From positions 1-50,820 of the forward strand of contig CACIUJ010000004.1 of the NCBI GenBank assembly GCA_902589795.1: 50,820 nucleotides of DNA, given 5' to 3'. Origin of the DNA: an uncultured Pelagibacteraceae bacterium. GTDB lineage: Bacteria; Pseudomonadota; Alphaproteobacteria; Pelagibacterales; Pelagibacteraceae. Shown here in pieces: positions 28,337 to 40,670 of this stretch (the first letter of the stretch is position 1; every line of letters begins with the position of its first letter). Made by a program: the position numbers and the translations under genes. Under the pieces are notes generated by a model that saw only the letters and a list, made by a program, of their open reading frames with translations, did no database searches and had not been told where the DNA came from.

Positions 28337-28993
28337 TTATAAAAGATTTTTTTTCAAAAAATCTAAGCCTAAGCTTGTTCCTTCCACAGGTATTTTATGC
28401 TCACAGTTATTAAAAAGTTTTGTTTTTATTTTAATTCCGTGAGTACTAAAATATTCCTTAGCTTCCAACATATACATGGGAGATACTATTTCATCATTAG
28501 CGCCATGCATTAAAAAAATTTTTGGTTTGGATATAATACTACTTGATAAATGTTTTTTATTTATTACTTTACCCGAATAACCAATTACACAATTTATTTT
28601 TTCTCTTTTTTTTAAAGCTACTTGAAGACTCATCATGCAACCCTGACTAAAACCAACTAATGCTAAATTTGAAAATTCTAATTGAAAATCTTCTATAACC
28701 TGGTCTAAATACTTACTTAATTTTTCTTCAGCTAATAAAGATTTTTCTAAGATTACATTTTCTTTTTCAGAACTTAAATCAAACCATTGATAGCCTTGAG
28801 GATTTACTGAACAAATTTCTGGAGCATTTGGACATAAAAAAATTGCGTTCGGTAAAAATCTCGTCCAATTAATTGCGAGAAGGCTTATGTCTTTACCATC
28901 TCCTCCGTAACCGTGACACAATACTATAATTTGTTGTGCCTTATTATTTGATGTCGGTGAAATTATAGTTGTATCCAAAATATATTTAGTCAT
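28337..28993 (-). CDS. Phospholipase/carboxylesterase (alpha/beta hydrolase)
   Basis: IIVLCHGYGGDGKD, LALVGFSQGCMMSLQVAL. Confidence 0.88.
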   Translation of the reverse strand: MTKYILDTTIISPTSNNKAQQIIVLCHGYGGDGKDISLLAINWTRFLPNAIFLCPNAPEICSVNPQGYQWFDLSSEKENVILEKSLLAEEKLSKYLDQVIEDFQLEFSNLALVGFSQGCMMSLQVALKKREKINCVIGYSGKVINKKHLSSSIISKPKIFLMHGANDEIVSPMYMLEAKEYFSTHGIKIKTKLFNNCEHKIPVEGTSLGLDFLKKNLL

Positions 28994-29525
28994 ATTTTAA
29001 TAACCATTTTAAAAATTTTTCATTTTGAAAATCAACTTCTCCAATTATTCTACCAAATTCTTTTCCATCTTTATCAATTAAAATTGTTGTTGGCACTCCT
29101 CTCAGTTTAAATTCTTTTACAAAATTTAAGTTTTTATCAAAATAAATTTCTAAATTTTTAATATTTAATTCTGAAAAAAATTTTTTAGTTTTTTGGATAT
29201 TTGGTTTTTCCATATTCACTGCAAAAATCTTTAGATTTTGAAATTTTTCATCTTGGGAAAGTATATCCAAAGAAGGCATTTCCTTTTTGCAAGGAGCACA
29301 CCAAGTAGCCCAAAAATTGATCACAACAAGTTTACCCGTGTAATTTTTTAAAGTAATTTCATTTCCTAAAAAATCCTCAAATAAAAGTGGTGAAATAGCC
29401 TTTGGTACTTCATTTATAACTAAATTATTGAGTGGTATATCTTCATTTGTTTGTGCTATTGATGAAAAAATATTAAAACAAAATAAAAAAATTAATAATC
29501 TTGAGTTTTTTTGATTTGTGAACAT
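28986..29525 (-). CDS. TlpA/ResA-like thioredoxin-family protein
   Basis: KLVVINFWATWCAPCKKEMPSLDILS. Confidence 0.9.
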   Translation of the reverse strand: MFTNQKNSRLLIFLFCFNIFSSIAQTNEDIPLNNLVINEVPKAISPLLFEDFLGNEITLKNYTGKLVVINFWATWCAPCKKEMPSLDILSQDEKFQNLKIFAVNMEKPNIQKTKKFFSELNIKNLEIYFDKNLNFVKEFKLRGVPTTILIDKDGKEFGRIIGEVDFQNEKFLKWLLKYD

Positions 29526-29545
29526 TGAATATGAGAACTTAACAT

Positions 29546-30934
29546 ATGAAAAACAAAAATAAAGCTATTTGGGGTACAAGATTTAATAAAGCTACTTCAA
29601 AAATTTTTGAAAACATTGGCTCATCAATAGATATTGATAAAAGATTATTCGAGGAAGATATTTTTGGCTCCATTATACATACACAAATGTTAATGAAACA
29701 AAAAATAATTAGCAGAAAAAAAGGAATTAAAATAATAAAAGGACTAAAAAGAATTAGAAAGCAAATAAGAGAAAATAAGTTTGTCTTTAAAAAAAAATAT
29801 GAAGATATTCATCTAAATATCGAAAAAAAACTTTTTGAAATTATTGGTAATGATGCTGGCTATTTACATATAGCTAGATCAAGAAATGATCAAGTAATTA
29901 CAGACTTTAAATTATGGATAAAAAAAGCTAGCGTTATAATTAATAAAAATTTAAATGATTTAATAAAAAGTTTTTTAAAAAAGGCTGAAAATAATGTTCA
30001 AACTATTATGCCTGGCTTTACTCATTTAAAAAATGCCCAGGCAATTTCTTTTGCTCATTATTTATTAGCTTACGTAGAAATGTTTAAAAGAGATAAAAAA
30101 AGATTTACAAATAATATTAGATATATAGATGAGTGTCCTCTTGGAACGGGTGCGCTTGCTGGAACTTCATATAAAATTGACAGAAATTACACATCTAAAA
30201 AATTAGGATTTAAAAAACCAACTAATAACTCGATTGATTCAGTGGCGGATAGAGATTTTGCTTTAGATTTTTTATCTTCAGCTTCAATATGTGCAATTCA
30301 TATCTCAAGATTTGCTGAAGAATTAATTATCTGGAACTCAGATATATTTAAAATAATTAAACTTGATGACAAAATGTTAACAGGCTCTTCTATCATGCCC
30401 CAGAAAAAAAATCCTGATCCTGCAGAATTAATTAGGGGCAGAGCTGGGAAAAATTTTGGGTCACTACAAGCAATGTTAACTACTATGAAAGGTTTGCCTT
30501 TATCTTACTACAAAGATATGCAAGAAGATAAGGCGTTGGTTTTTAATAGTTATGATACAATTTTAGAATCAATAATTATCACTAAGGAACTAATTAAAAA
30601 TCTAAAACCAAATAAGGAAAGAATGTTTGCATTAGCCAGTGAAGGATATACGACTGCCACAGATTTTGCTGATTATCTTGTTCAAAATAACAATTTATCA
30701 TTTAGAGATGCATATAAAATTGCAGCTAATTTAGTGAATTATGCAGAGAGAAAAAAAGTAAGATTAGACCAACTAAACTTTTATGAAGTAAAAAAAATAA
30801 AAAATGATTTAAATAAAGACGTAATGAAAGTATTTCACGTTAAATATTCTGTAAATTCAAAAAAATCTTATGGAGGAACTTCTACTAAAAATATAAGGAA
30901 AATGATATTAAAACTGAAAAGAGAATTTAAATGA
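29546..30934 (+). CDS. argH: Argininosuccinate lyase
   Basis: MLTGSSIMPQKKNPDPAELIRGRAG, HIARSRNDQV. Confidence 0.95.
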   Translation: MKNKNKAIWGTRFNKATSKIFENIGSSIDIDKRLFEEDIFGSIIHTQMLMKQKIISRKKGIKIIKGLKRIRKQIRENKFVFKKKYEDIHLNIEKKLFEIIGNDAGYLHIARSRNDQVITDFKLWIKKASVIINKNLNDLIKSFLKKAENNVQTIMPGFTHLKNAQAISFAHYLLAYVEMFKRDKKRFTNNIRYIDECPLGTGALAGTSYKIDRNYTSKKLGFKKPTNNSIDSVADRDFALDFLSSASICAIHISRFAEELIIWNSDIFKIIKLDDKMLTGSSIMPQKKNPDPAELIRGRAGKNFGSLQAMLTTMKGLPLSYYKDMQEDKALVFNSYDTILESIIITKELIKNLKPNKERMFALASEGYTTATDFADYLVQNNNLSFRDAYKIAANLVNYAERKKVRLDQLNFYEVKKIKNDLNKDVMKVFHVKYSVNSKKSYGGTSTKNIRKMILKLKREFK

Positions 30935-31050
30935 TGAAAAAAAATATAATAATAATAATTATTAGTTTATTTTGTGTTTCCTGTGGCGTCAAAGATAAAC
31001 CAGAATATAAAACTCAAATAAATTATAATAAAAATATATATAAAATTTAA
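30931..31050 (+). CDS. lptM: Small lipoprotein, LptM/YifL-like
   Basis: MMKKNIIIIIISLFCVSCGVKDKPEYKTQINYNKNIYKI*: lipobox VSCG then PEY; located between argH and lysA. Confidence 0.65.
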   Translation: MMKKNIIIIIISLFCVSCGVKDKPEYKTQINYNKNIYKI

Positions 31051-31053
31051 ATC

Positions 31054-32283
31054 ATGAACTATATTAAAATTAGGCAAAACAATCTTTGCATAGAAAACAT
31101 ATCTACTTTGAAGCTTGCAAAAAAATATAAAACCCCTTTTTATTGCTATTCAGTTTCACAATTAAAAAATAACTATTATGCCCTTGCACAGGCATTCCAA
31201 TCGATTAAGCCAATTATATGTTTTTCAGTAAAATCAAACTCAAACCTTGCTCTCTTAAAAGAGTTAAAAAAAATTGGATCAGGAGCAGATGTTGTATCAA
31301 TTGGTGAACTGCTTAAAGCTTTAAAGGCTGGAATAAAACCAAAAAAAATAGTTTTTTCAGGAATTGGAAAAACTGAAGAAGAATTAAGATTAGCAATAAA
31401 AAAACAGATTCTTTTAATTAACATTGAATCTGAAAATGAGTTAAATTTAATTAATAAAATATCAAAAAAATTTTATAAAAAAATTCCTATAGGAATAAGA
31501 TTAAATCCTAATGTTACAGGAAAAACTCATCGTAAAATATCCACGGGTGGCAAAGATGAAAAATTTGGTTTATCTTACAATGATTTTGTAAACCTATGTA
31601 AAAAAATAAAAAAAATGCGAAACTTAAGTTTAGAAGGGGTAAGTGTTCACATAGGCAGCCAAATAACGAGCATAGAACCATTTAAAAAGGTTTTATCTGT
31701 TTTAAATAAAATAATTAACAAAACAAAAGTAAACTTTAAATTTATTGATTTGGGTGGAGGTATGGGTATTTCATATTCTCCAAATGAAAAACAAATTAAT
31801 TTGAAAGTTTATGCAAAACTAGTAAATAAATTTTTAAAAGATAAAAAATCAAAAGTCATCTTTGAACCAGGAAGATTTATTATTGGAAATGCTGCTATAT
31901 TAATTTCTAGAATTATTTATATAAAAAAAAATAATAATAAAAAATATATTATACTTGATGCAGGTATGAATAATTTAATGAGACCAGCATTGTATAATGC
32001 TCATCACGAAATTATTCCATTAAAAATAAAAAATAAAAAGTTAAAAGGAAATTTTGAATTTGTTGGTCCTGTTTGTGAAAGTTCTGACAAATTTTCTAAA
32101 ATACAAAAATTTTCACAAGTAGTAGAAGGAGATTTTGTGGCTTTGGCTAATGTTGGAGCTTATGGAATGTCCTTATCATCAAATTATAACAGTAGACCAA
32201 TCATTGCGGAAATTATGGTACATGGATCTAAGCATAAAATAATTAGAAAAAGACAAAGTTTAGAAAATTTAGTTAATAATTAA
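31054..32283 (+). CDS. lysA: Diaminopimelate decarboxylase
   Basis: CFSVKSNSNLALL, GVSVHIGSQI, DLGGGMGI, EPGRFI. Confidence 0.95.
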   Translation: MNYIKIRQNNLCIENISTLKLAKKYKTPFYCYSVSQLKNNYYALAQAFQSIKPIICFSVKSNSNLALLKELKKIGSGADVVSIGELLKALKAGIKPKKIVFSGIGKTEEELRLAIKKQILLINIESENELNLINKISKKFYKKIPIGIRLNPNVTGKTHRKISTGGKDEKFGLSYNDFVNLCKKIKKMRNLSLEGVSVHIGSQITSIEPFKKVLSVLNKIINKTKVNFKFIDLGGGMGISYSPNEKQINLKVYAKLVNKFLKDKKSKVIFEPGRFIIGNAAILISRIIYIKKNNNKKYIILDAGMNNLMRPALYNAHHEIIPLKIKNKKLKGNFEFVGPVCESSDKFSKIQKFSQVVEGDFVALANVGAYGMSLSSNYNSRPIIAEIMVHGSKHKIIRKRQSLENLVNN

Positions 32284-32300
32284 TTTAAAATTTTATTTAA

Positions 32301-33008
32301 ATGTTTTTTTTAAGATCATTGTTATTTAATCTTTTCTTATATACGGGAATTATTGTAGTTTTTGTAATTGCAATACCGGCGCTATTTTTGCCTACAAAAA
32401 TTACATTATTGTTTGGAAAGTTTTTAGGGCATTATGTAATTTTTATTGTAAGAATATTTTTAAACACAAAAGTGGAGTTTAAGGGAGTTGAAAATATACC
32501 CAAAAATGAAAAATATTTTGTGGCCTGCGCTCATCAGTCAATGTTTGAAACTTTTGCCTTACAAAGTGTATTGGATTATCCTGTTTTTATTTTAAAAAAA
32601 GAACTTTTAAAAATTCCTTTATTTGGACAGTATTTAAAAAAAATTAAATCAATTGAAATAACTAGAGATACAACAACAAAAGAAAATCTTAATTTTTTTG
32701 ATAAAGTCGCTAAGATTGTCAGTGAGGAAAATAGACCTCTTTTAATTTTTCCTCAAGGAACAAGAGTGAAATTTAATGAGAAAGTACCTTTTAAAAAAGG
32801 GGTGGGTAGAATATATGAAACTTTAAATATTTCTTGTCTTCCTGTGGCCTTAAATTCGGGTAAAGTTTGGCCGAAAGAAGGAATAATTAAACACCCTGGA
32901 AATATAACTGTATCCTTTCTAAAACCAATAAAAGCAGGTCAAAATCGCGATGAATTTATTAAAAATTTAGAGATCAAAATATATGATGAAATTAAAAATA
33001 TTTCTTAG
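32301..33008 (+). CDS. plsC: 1-acyl-sn-glycerol-3-phosphate acyltransferase
   Basis: AHQSMFET, IFPQGTRVKF. Confidence 0.88.
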   Translation: MFFLRSLLFNLFLYTGIIVVFVIAIPALFLPTKITLLFGKFLGHYVIFIVRIFLNTKVEFKGVENIPKNEKYFVACAHQSMFETFALQSVLDYPVFILKKELLKIPLFGQYLKKIKSIEITRDTTTKENLNFFDKVAKIVSEENRPLLIFPQGTRVKFNEKVPFKKGVGRIYETLNISCLPVALNSGKVWPKEGIIKHPGNITVSFLKPIKAGQNRDEFIKNLEIKIYDEIKNIS

Positions 33009-33009
33009 T

Positions 33010-33909
33010 TTATTTTCTTCCAAAATCAGGTTTATTAATATCCTGCCCGGCTTTTATAATTTCTTTTCTAATTTTTTTAGTTTTTGTAAAAATTGTTTGC
33101 AGTTTTTTTTCATTTTTACTATTAATTATCTTTTTTAAATCTTTTAAATTTTTTATAAATTTATCAATCATTTTTGAGGTATTTTCTTTATTTTGTATAA
33201 AAATATCTCTCCACATAATTGGATTGGATGCCGCAATTCTTGTAAAATCTCTTAATCCTCCAGCGCTATATTTTACAATATTGTATTTTTTTTTATTAAT
33301 TTGAAGTGTAGTGTTTACAATATTGTAGGCTATTAAGTGTGGCAAATGGCTTGTGATCGATAAAATATAATCATGCTGTTTTGCATTCATGATATCAACT
33401 TTGCTTCCTATTTTTTTCCAAAATTTTTCTAACAGCTTAACTTCTTTAATTTCTGAGTGTTTACCAGGAGTCAAAATACACCACTTGTTTTTAAAAAGCT
33501 GAGAAAATCCTGATTCAGGTCCACTTTCTTCTGTCCCTGCTATTGGATGTGATGAAATCCAAGATACATTTTTGGGAATATTTTTTTCAATTACATAAAT
33601 TGCTTTTTTTTTAACAGATCCAACATCAGTTAGTATAGCTCCATTTTTTAGAGAATTTTTTATTTTTAAAATTATGTTTCTGTAACTGCTTAAAGGGGTA
33701 GCAATTATTATGAGATCAGAGTCTCTAACCTCTTTTTTTACGTCTGAGCTAGCTTCATCAACTATATTTAATTTAATTATTTTTTTATTGGTTTCTTTTG
33801 TTCTGTTAGAAGAAACTACTTTGCCTGCAAGTTTATTTTTTTTTATTGCCCTTGCTATTGAAGAACCTATTAAACCACATCCAATTATACATACTTTTTT
33901 AAACATCAT
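33010..33909 (-). CDS. Prephenate/arogenate dehydrogenase
   Basis: IIGCGLIGSSIARAIKK, DVGSVK, SSHPIAGTEESGPESGF, SHLPHLIAY. Confidence 0.92.
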   Translation of the reverse strand: MMFKKVCIIGCGLIGSSIARAIKKNKLAGKVVSSNRTKETNKKIIKLNIVDEASSDVKKEVRDSDLIIIATPLSSYRNIILKIKNSLKNGAILTDVGSVKKKAIYVIEKNIPKNVSWISSHPIAGTEESGPESGFSQLFKNKWCILTPGKHSEIKEVKLLEKFWKKIGSKVDIMNAKQHDYILSITSHLPHLIAYNIVNTTLQINKKKYNIVKYSAGGLRDFTRIAASNPIMWRDIFIQNKENTSKMIDKFIKNLKDLKKIINSKNEKKLQTIFTKTKKIRKEIIKAGQDINKPDFGRK

Positions 33910-34985
33910 TTTAAAATACTTTCCATAGATTTTACAAAATTTTCATTAGCTTCTTGATTTCCAATAGTTAGCCTTAAAGAATTTGCTATTTTATATTGTG
34001 TCATTTTTCTTAAAATTAACTTATCTTCTGCTAACTTTTTAAAAGCTTCATCTGAGTTAATCTTTGTTTCATCAAAGTTCATTAAAAAGAAATTTACCGT
34101 GGGTTCGTTTGTTTTAATATTACAGTCTTTTAAAACAGAAAATATTTTATTTGCCCATCGTGTATTATGATCAATAGCTTTTTTAGTCCATTCTTGATCT
34201 TTAATAGCTTCTATGCCAGCTGCGATAGCTATTCTATTGACATTAAAAGGAGGTTTTATCTGATACATGCTATCAATTATTTCTTCAGAGGAATAGCCCC
34301 AACCTAATCTTAATCCTGCTAAACCATAAACTTTGGAAAAAGTTCTAGTAACTAATACGTTCGGAGAATTTTTAAAAAGATCTAACCCAGAAGAAAAATT
34401 ATTAGAATTAATGAACTCAAAATATGCATCATCAACAACTAAAAGGATGTCGCTTCTAAGTTTTTTTCTTAAATTAAGCATTTCACTTTTAGATAAATAC
34501 GTACCAGTAGGATTGTTAGGATTTGCAATAAATACAATTTTTGTCTTTTTAGAAACTTTTTTTATTATTTCTTCTACTGATGCTTTAAAATTTTTTTCCT
34601 TAGCTAATACAACTTTTGCCTTATTAAGCGAAGCATATATTTTATACATAATAAAACCAAACTCTGTAACAATTACTTCATCCCCAGGATTAATAAATAG
34701 TCTACAAGTTAGATCGAATATTTGATCTGATCCAGCTCCACAAATAATTCTTTTTGAATCTATTTTAAATTTATCAGACAAGGCTTCTCTCAAAGAATTT
34801 GAATCATCTTCGGGATATTTAAATACCCCCTTTTTTTCTCTTTCGATGGCTTCTGCTACTCTTGGGCTTGCTCCAAGAGCAGATTCATTGGCAGATAATT
34901 TTATTGGATTTTCAATCTTTTTAAATTGAGATAACCCACCAACATATCTTTCAACCTCAAAATTTATCGGTTTTGGTAAATTCAT
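33906..34985 (-). CDS. hisC: Histidinol-phosphate aminotransferase
   Basis: LSANESALGASPRVAEAI, GAGSDQIFDL, NPNNPTGTYL, TFSKVYGLAGLRLGWGY. Confidence 0.93.
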   Translation of the reverse strand: MNLPKPINFEVERYVGGLSQFKKIENPIKLSANESALGASPRVAEAIEREKKGVFKYPEDDSNSLREALSDKFKIDSKRIICGAGSDQIFDLTCRLFINPGDEVIVTEFGFIMYKIYASLNKAKVVLAKEKNFKASVEEIIKKVSKKTKIVFIANPNNPTGTYLSKSEMLNLRKKLRSDILLVVDDAYFEFINSNNFSSGLDLFKNSPNVLVTRTFSKVYGLAGLRLGWGYSSEEIIDSMYQIKPPFNVNRIAIAAGIEAIKDQEWTKKAIDHNTRWANKIFSVLKDCNIKTNEPTVNFFLMNFDETKINSDEAFKKLAEDKLILRKMTQYKIANSLRLTIGNQEANENFVKSMESILK

Positions 34986-35058
34986 AATTTTTTTATATAT
35001 AATTAGTATCGCTAAATACTATATATGGAACTTTGTGGCAAAATAAATACAACCTAAA

Positions 35059-35087
35059 TTGACAAAAGACAGGGTTTTTAGTACAAG
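35059..35087 (+). promoter_or_regulatory. Sigma70-type promoter for SAM-II/metX transcript
   Basis: TTGACA (35059-35064) - 17 nt - TACAAG (35082-35087). Confidence 0.7.
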
Positions 35088-35090
35088 AAA

Positions 35091-35144
35091 AACGCGCTGA
35101 TTTAACTTAAATTGCGAGCGCATTAAAAAAACAGCTAAAAAAGG
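35091..35144 (+). ncRNA. SAM-II riboswitch aptamer
   Basis: AACGCGCTGATTTAACTTAAATTGCGAGCGCATTAAAAAAACAGCTAAAAAAGG closely resembles the known SAM-II consensus (CGCGCUGAUUUAAC...UUGCAAGCGCG...AGCUAAAAAGG); upstream of metX. Confidence 0.93.
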
Positions 35145-35149
35145 TTTTT

Positions 35150-35175
35150 GCCCGGCTTAGCTGGGCTTTTTTTTT
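35150..35175 (+). terminator. Intrinsic terminator downstream of SAM-II aptamer
   Basis: GCCCGGCTTAGCTGGGC followed by T9. Confidence 0.88.
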
Positions 35176-35183
35176 GTTTGATT

Positions 35184-36296
35184 ATGAACACAGAAATAAA
35201 AGGTATAAAAAAATTAATTGTTAACCAATCTCTTGAGCTAGATTGTGGAAAAGTAATTAAAAACTTTCCTGTAGCTTACGAAACCTATGGTACTTTAAAT
35301 AAAAATAAAGATAACGCGATACTTGCTTTTCATGCTTTAACTGGTGATCAATTTTGTACAAATATTAATCCAATAACTAAAAGGGAGGGCTGGTGGACAT
35401 TTGCTGTAGGTCCAGGAAAGTCAATTGATACTGATAAATATTTTGTAATTTGTGCAAATGTTTTGGGGGGGTGCATGGGATCATATGGACCTAAAGAAAT
35501 AAATCCTGAAACCAATAAACTATTTGGAACGACATTTCCTGTAATAACAATAAGAGATATGGTTCGTGCTCAAAAATATTTAATTGATCATCTGGGTATT
35601 AAAAAACTTCTTTCGGTAATAGGTGGTTCAATGGGTGGCATGCAAGTTTTGCAGTTTGCAGCTCTTTATCCAAACTTATCACATTCTGCTATTCCAATAG
35701 CATGTAGTGCTAGCCATTCAGCTCAAAATATTGCCTTGAATGAATTAGGTCGACAAGCAATTATGGCTGATCCAAATTGGAAAAAAGAAAATTCTTCCCC
35801 AGATAAAGGTTTAGCGGTAGCGAGAATGGCTGCACATATTACTTATCTATCTAAAAAAGGATTAGAAGAAAAATTTGGAAGAAAGCTTCAGGACAAGGGA
35901 AGTTTAAAATTTAGTTTTGATGCAGATTTTCAAATAGAAAGTTACCTAAGATATCAAGGAGCAACTTTTGTCGATAGATTTGACGCTAACAGTTATTTAT
36001 ATATTACAAGAGCAATGGATTATTTTGACTTAGAGAAACAATTCAATGGCAATTTGTCTCTTGCATTTAAAGATAATAAAGCAAAATTTTGCGTAATATC
36101 ATTCTCGTCTGATTGGCTCTATCCTACAAGCGAAAATAAGGAAATAGTTATAGCTCTGAATGCTTGTGGTGCAAATGTAACTTTTGTAGAAATTAATTCG
36201 GATAAAGGTCATGATTCGTTTTTATTAGATGTGCCACAGTTTTTAAGAACTATAAGAGAATTTATAAATTCGACTTACAATGAAGTGAAAAAATGA
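35184..36296 (+). CDS. metX: Homoserine O-acetyltransferase (start reassigned from 35148, which lies inside the terminator)
   Basis: [44 protein letters not shown]. Confidence 0.93.
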   Translation: MNTEIKGIKKLIVNQSLELDCGKVIKNFPVAYETYGTLNKNKDNAILAFHALTGDQFCTNINPITKREGWWTFAVGPGKSIDTDKYFVICANVLGGCMGSYGPKEINPETNKLFGTTFPVITIRDMVRAQKYLIDHLGIKKLLSVIGGSMGGMQVLQFAALYPNLSHSAIPIACSASHSAQNIALNELGRQAIMADPNWKKENSSPDKGLAVARMAAHITYLSKKGLEEKFGRKLQDKGSLKFSFDADFQIESYLRYQGATFVDRFDANSYLYITRAMDYFDLEKQFNGNLSLAFKDNKAKFCVISFSSDWLYPTSENKEIVIALNACGANVTFVEINSDKGHDSFLLDVPQFLRTIREFINSTYNEVKK

Positions 36297-36886
36297 AAAA
36301 AGAATTTGAAGTAATATCTAAAATAATTAAAAATAAAAAAAGAGTACTAGATGTTGGGTGTGGTGACGGTACTCTAATGGAATATTTAAAAAATAGTCAA
36401 CAAAATGATGTTAGGGGTCTAGAGCCACAAAAGAATCTTGCACAAAAATGCATATCAAAAGGCCTTTCTGTTATTGAGGGGGATGCTGAAAAAGATTTGA
36501 TTCAATTTCCAAAAAAATCATTTGATTATGTTGTGTTAAGTCAAACTCTCCAGGCTTTTTTGAATCCAGAAAAAGTTCTTGATCAATTACTTAGAATAGG
36601 AAAACAAACAATTGTTTCAGTACCAAATTTTGGTTACTGGAAAGTACGCCTTCACTTACTTTTTAAGGGCACTATGCCTGTAACAAAAAATCTTCCCAAT
36701 GAATGGTATAATACCCCAAATTTACATATGTGTACCATTAAAGACTTTGTTAATTTTTGTAATAAAAAAAAAATTAAAATAGATAAATCTATGTGCTTAA
36801 CTAATGAAAAAATTTCAGAAATTACTAAAAAAAATATGGATTATAAAAATGTTTTTTCAGAGCTAGGTATATTTTTAATAGAATAA
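36293..36886 (+). CDS. metW: MetW methyltransferase-like protein
   Basis: [35 protein letters not shown]; metX neighbour. Confidence 0.92.
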   Translation: MKKEFEVISKIIKNKKRVLDVGCGDGTLMEYLKNSQQNDVRGLEPQKNLAQKCISKGLSVIEGDAEKDLIQFPKKSFDYVVLSQTLQAFLNPEKVLDQLLRIGKQTIVSVPNFGYWKVRLHLLFKGTMPVTKNLPNEWYNTPNLHMCTIKDFVNFCNKKKIKIDKSMCLTNEKISEITKKNMDYKNVFSELGIFLIE

Positions 36887-36892
36887 TAAATA

Positions 36893-37654
36893 ATGCAAAT
36901 AACTCCAATACCATGTCTATCAGATAACTACACATATATCATAAGTGATTCTAGATCTAAAACTATAGGTGTGGTTGATCCCTCAGAAGCTCAACCAGTA
37001 ATTTCTTTTTTAGAAAAAGAAAATATTAAATTAAATTATATACTAAACACTCATCATCATTTTGATCATGTGGGTGGTAATGCTGAATTAAAAAAAAAAT
37101 ATAACGCCAAAGTAATTGGGTTTATAGGCGATAAACATAGAATTCCAGAAATTGACATAACTATCAAAGATAATGAGCTGTGGGTATTTGGAAAGTCCCC
37201 AGTAAAGATAATACACATTCCAGGACATACTTCGGGACATATATGTTTTTTTTTTGAAAAAGAAAAAATTGCATTTACTGGCGATACTTTATTTTCTTTA
37301 GGTTGTGGAAGAATTTTTGAAGGTGACCATAAACAAATGTTAAATTCCTTAAATAAAATTAAAAAACTTCCAAAGGAAACCAGAATTTATTGTGGTCATG
37401 AATATACATACAAAAATGCAGAATTTTGTATGAAATATGAAAGCAATAATATTGATTTAAAAAAAAAATTTGAACAAATTAAAAAATTACGATCACAAAA
37501 TTTACCAACAATACCCTCCATATTAGAGGATGAATTAAAATTAAATATTTTTTTAAGATGTGATCAAAAAGAGTTAAAAAATAAATTAAATATGAAAAAT
37601 CAAGAAGATTTGGAAGTTTTTAGGAAAGTTAGAGATCTAAAAGACAGTTTTTAG
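36893..37654 (+). CDS. gloB: Hydroxyacylglutathione hydrolase (glyoxalase II)
   Basis: NTHHHFDHVGGN, HIPGHTSGHICFF, FTGDTLFSLGCGRIFEG, YCGHEYT. Confidence 0.94.
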   Translation: MQITPIPCLSDNYTYIISDSRSKTIGVVDPSEAQPVISFLEKENIKLNYILNTHHHFDHVGGNAELKKKYNAKVIGFIGDKHRIPEIDITIKDNELWVFGKSPVKIIHIPGHTSGHICFFFEKEKIAFTGDTLFSLGCGRIFEGDHKQMLNSLNKIKKLPKETRIYCGHEYTYKNAEFCMKYESNNIDLKKKFEQIKKLRSQNLPTIPSILEDELKLNIFLRCDQKELKNKLNMKNQEDLEVFRKVRDLKDSF

Positions 37655-37667
37655 CAGTGGTTATATC

Positions 37668-37695
37668 TTGACATAACAAGTTAGAAAGCTATATT
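37668..37695 (+). promoter_or_regulatory. Sigma70-type promoter upstream of rplU
   Basis: TTGACA - 16 nt - TATATT. Confidence 0.65.
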
Positions 37696-37725
37696 GCCCA
37701 TATTTCCAAATATGAAATTAAAACA

Positions 37726-38271
37726 ATGTCTTTCGCAGTTATTCAAACAGGTGGCAAGCAATATAAGGTTTCAGCAAGTGAAATCATTAAGGTTGAAAGA
37801 CTAAACCTTGAAGAAGGTAAAACTGTCGAATTTAAAAATGTTCTTTTTTTAAATGACAAAGAAAATACAGAAATTGGAAATCCAAATATACAGGGCGCTA
37901 AGGTAGAAGCAACAATTTTAAAAAATATAAAAAATAGAACTATATTAGTTTTTAAAAAACGAAGAAGAAAAAATTCGAGAAAAAAATATGGTCATAGACA
38001 ACCTATTTCTCTTATAAGAATAACAAAAATCTTTTCAAAAAATGGAAAATTAATTTCTGAAGCTGCACCTCAAAAAAAATTAACTAAAGAATTACTAAAA
38101 GGTGAGAAGGCTAGAGAAGAACAAATAATTAAAGCCAAAAAAACACGATCGGAAGAAAAGCAAAAAATTAAAAAAATGATTCAAAAAAACGAAGATAAAG
38201 AAAAAAAAGTTACTGATAATATTGAGAAAAAGAGTATTAAAAAGAAACCTTTAACAACAAAGAAAAAGTGA
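37726..38271 (+). CDS. rplU: 50S ribosomal protein L21 with ~75-aa lysine-rich C-terminal extension
   Basis: FAVIQTGGKQYKVSASEIIKVERLN, KKYGHRQPISLIRITKI; extended K/E tail. Confidence 0.93.
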   Translation: MSFAVIQTGGKQYKVSASEIIKVERLNLEEGKTVEFKNVLFLNDKENTEIGNPNIQGAKVEATILKNIKNRTILVFKKRRRKNSRKKYGHRQPISLIRITKIFSKNGKLISEAAPQKKLTKELLKGEKAREEQIIKAKKTRSEEKQKIKKMIQKNEDKEKKVTDNIEKKSIKKKPLTTKKK

Positions 38272-38296
38272 TAATATAAATTGAGGAATTAAAAGC

Positions 38297-38551
38297 ATGG
38301 CAACAAAAAAAGCAGGTGGATCATCACGTAATGGCCGAGATAGTGCAGGAAGACGTCTTGGGGTTAAAAGATATGGTGGTCAACTAGTAATGCCTGGAAA
38401 TATAATAGTTAGACAAAGAGGTACAAAAATCCATCCTGGAGACCATGTAAGCATGGGTAAAGATCATTCCATATTTTCATTAATAAAGGGAAAAGTTCAT
38501 TTTAAAACTTCAAAGTTTAACAGAACATTTGTTTCTGTTATCCCCAGCTAA
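38297..38551 (+). CDS. rpmA: 50S ribosomal protein L27
   Basis: [48 protein letters not shown]. Confidence 0.97.
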   Translation: MATKKAGGSSRNGRDSAGRRLGVKRYGGQLVMPGNIIVRQRGTKIHPGDHVSMGKDHSIFSLIKGKVHFKTSKFNRTFVSVIPS

Positions 38552-38573
38552 ATATTTATTAGCAAAAAAATAA

Positions 38574-40668
<2,095 letters not shown>

Positions 40669-40670
40669 AA

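Noticed and set aside
35148-35183. Upstream start of the metX ORF ([12 protein letters not shown]...)
   Set aside because: It lies within the intrinsic terminator and T-tract of the SAM-II expression platform; ATG 35184 gives the normal MetX N-terminus.
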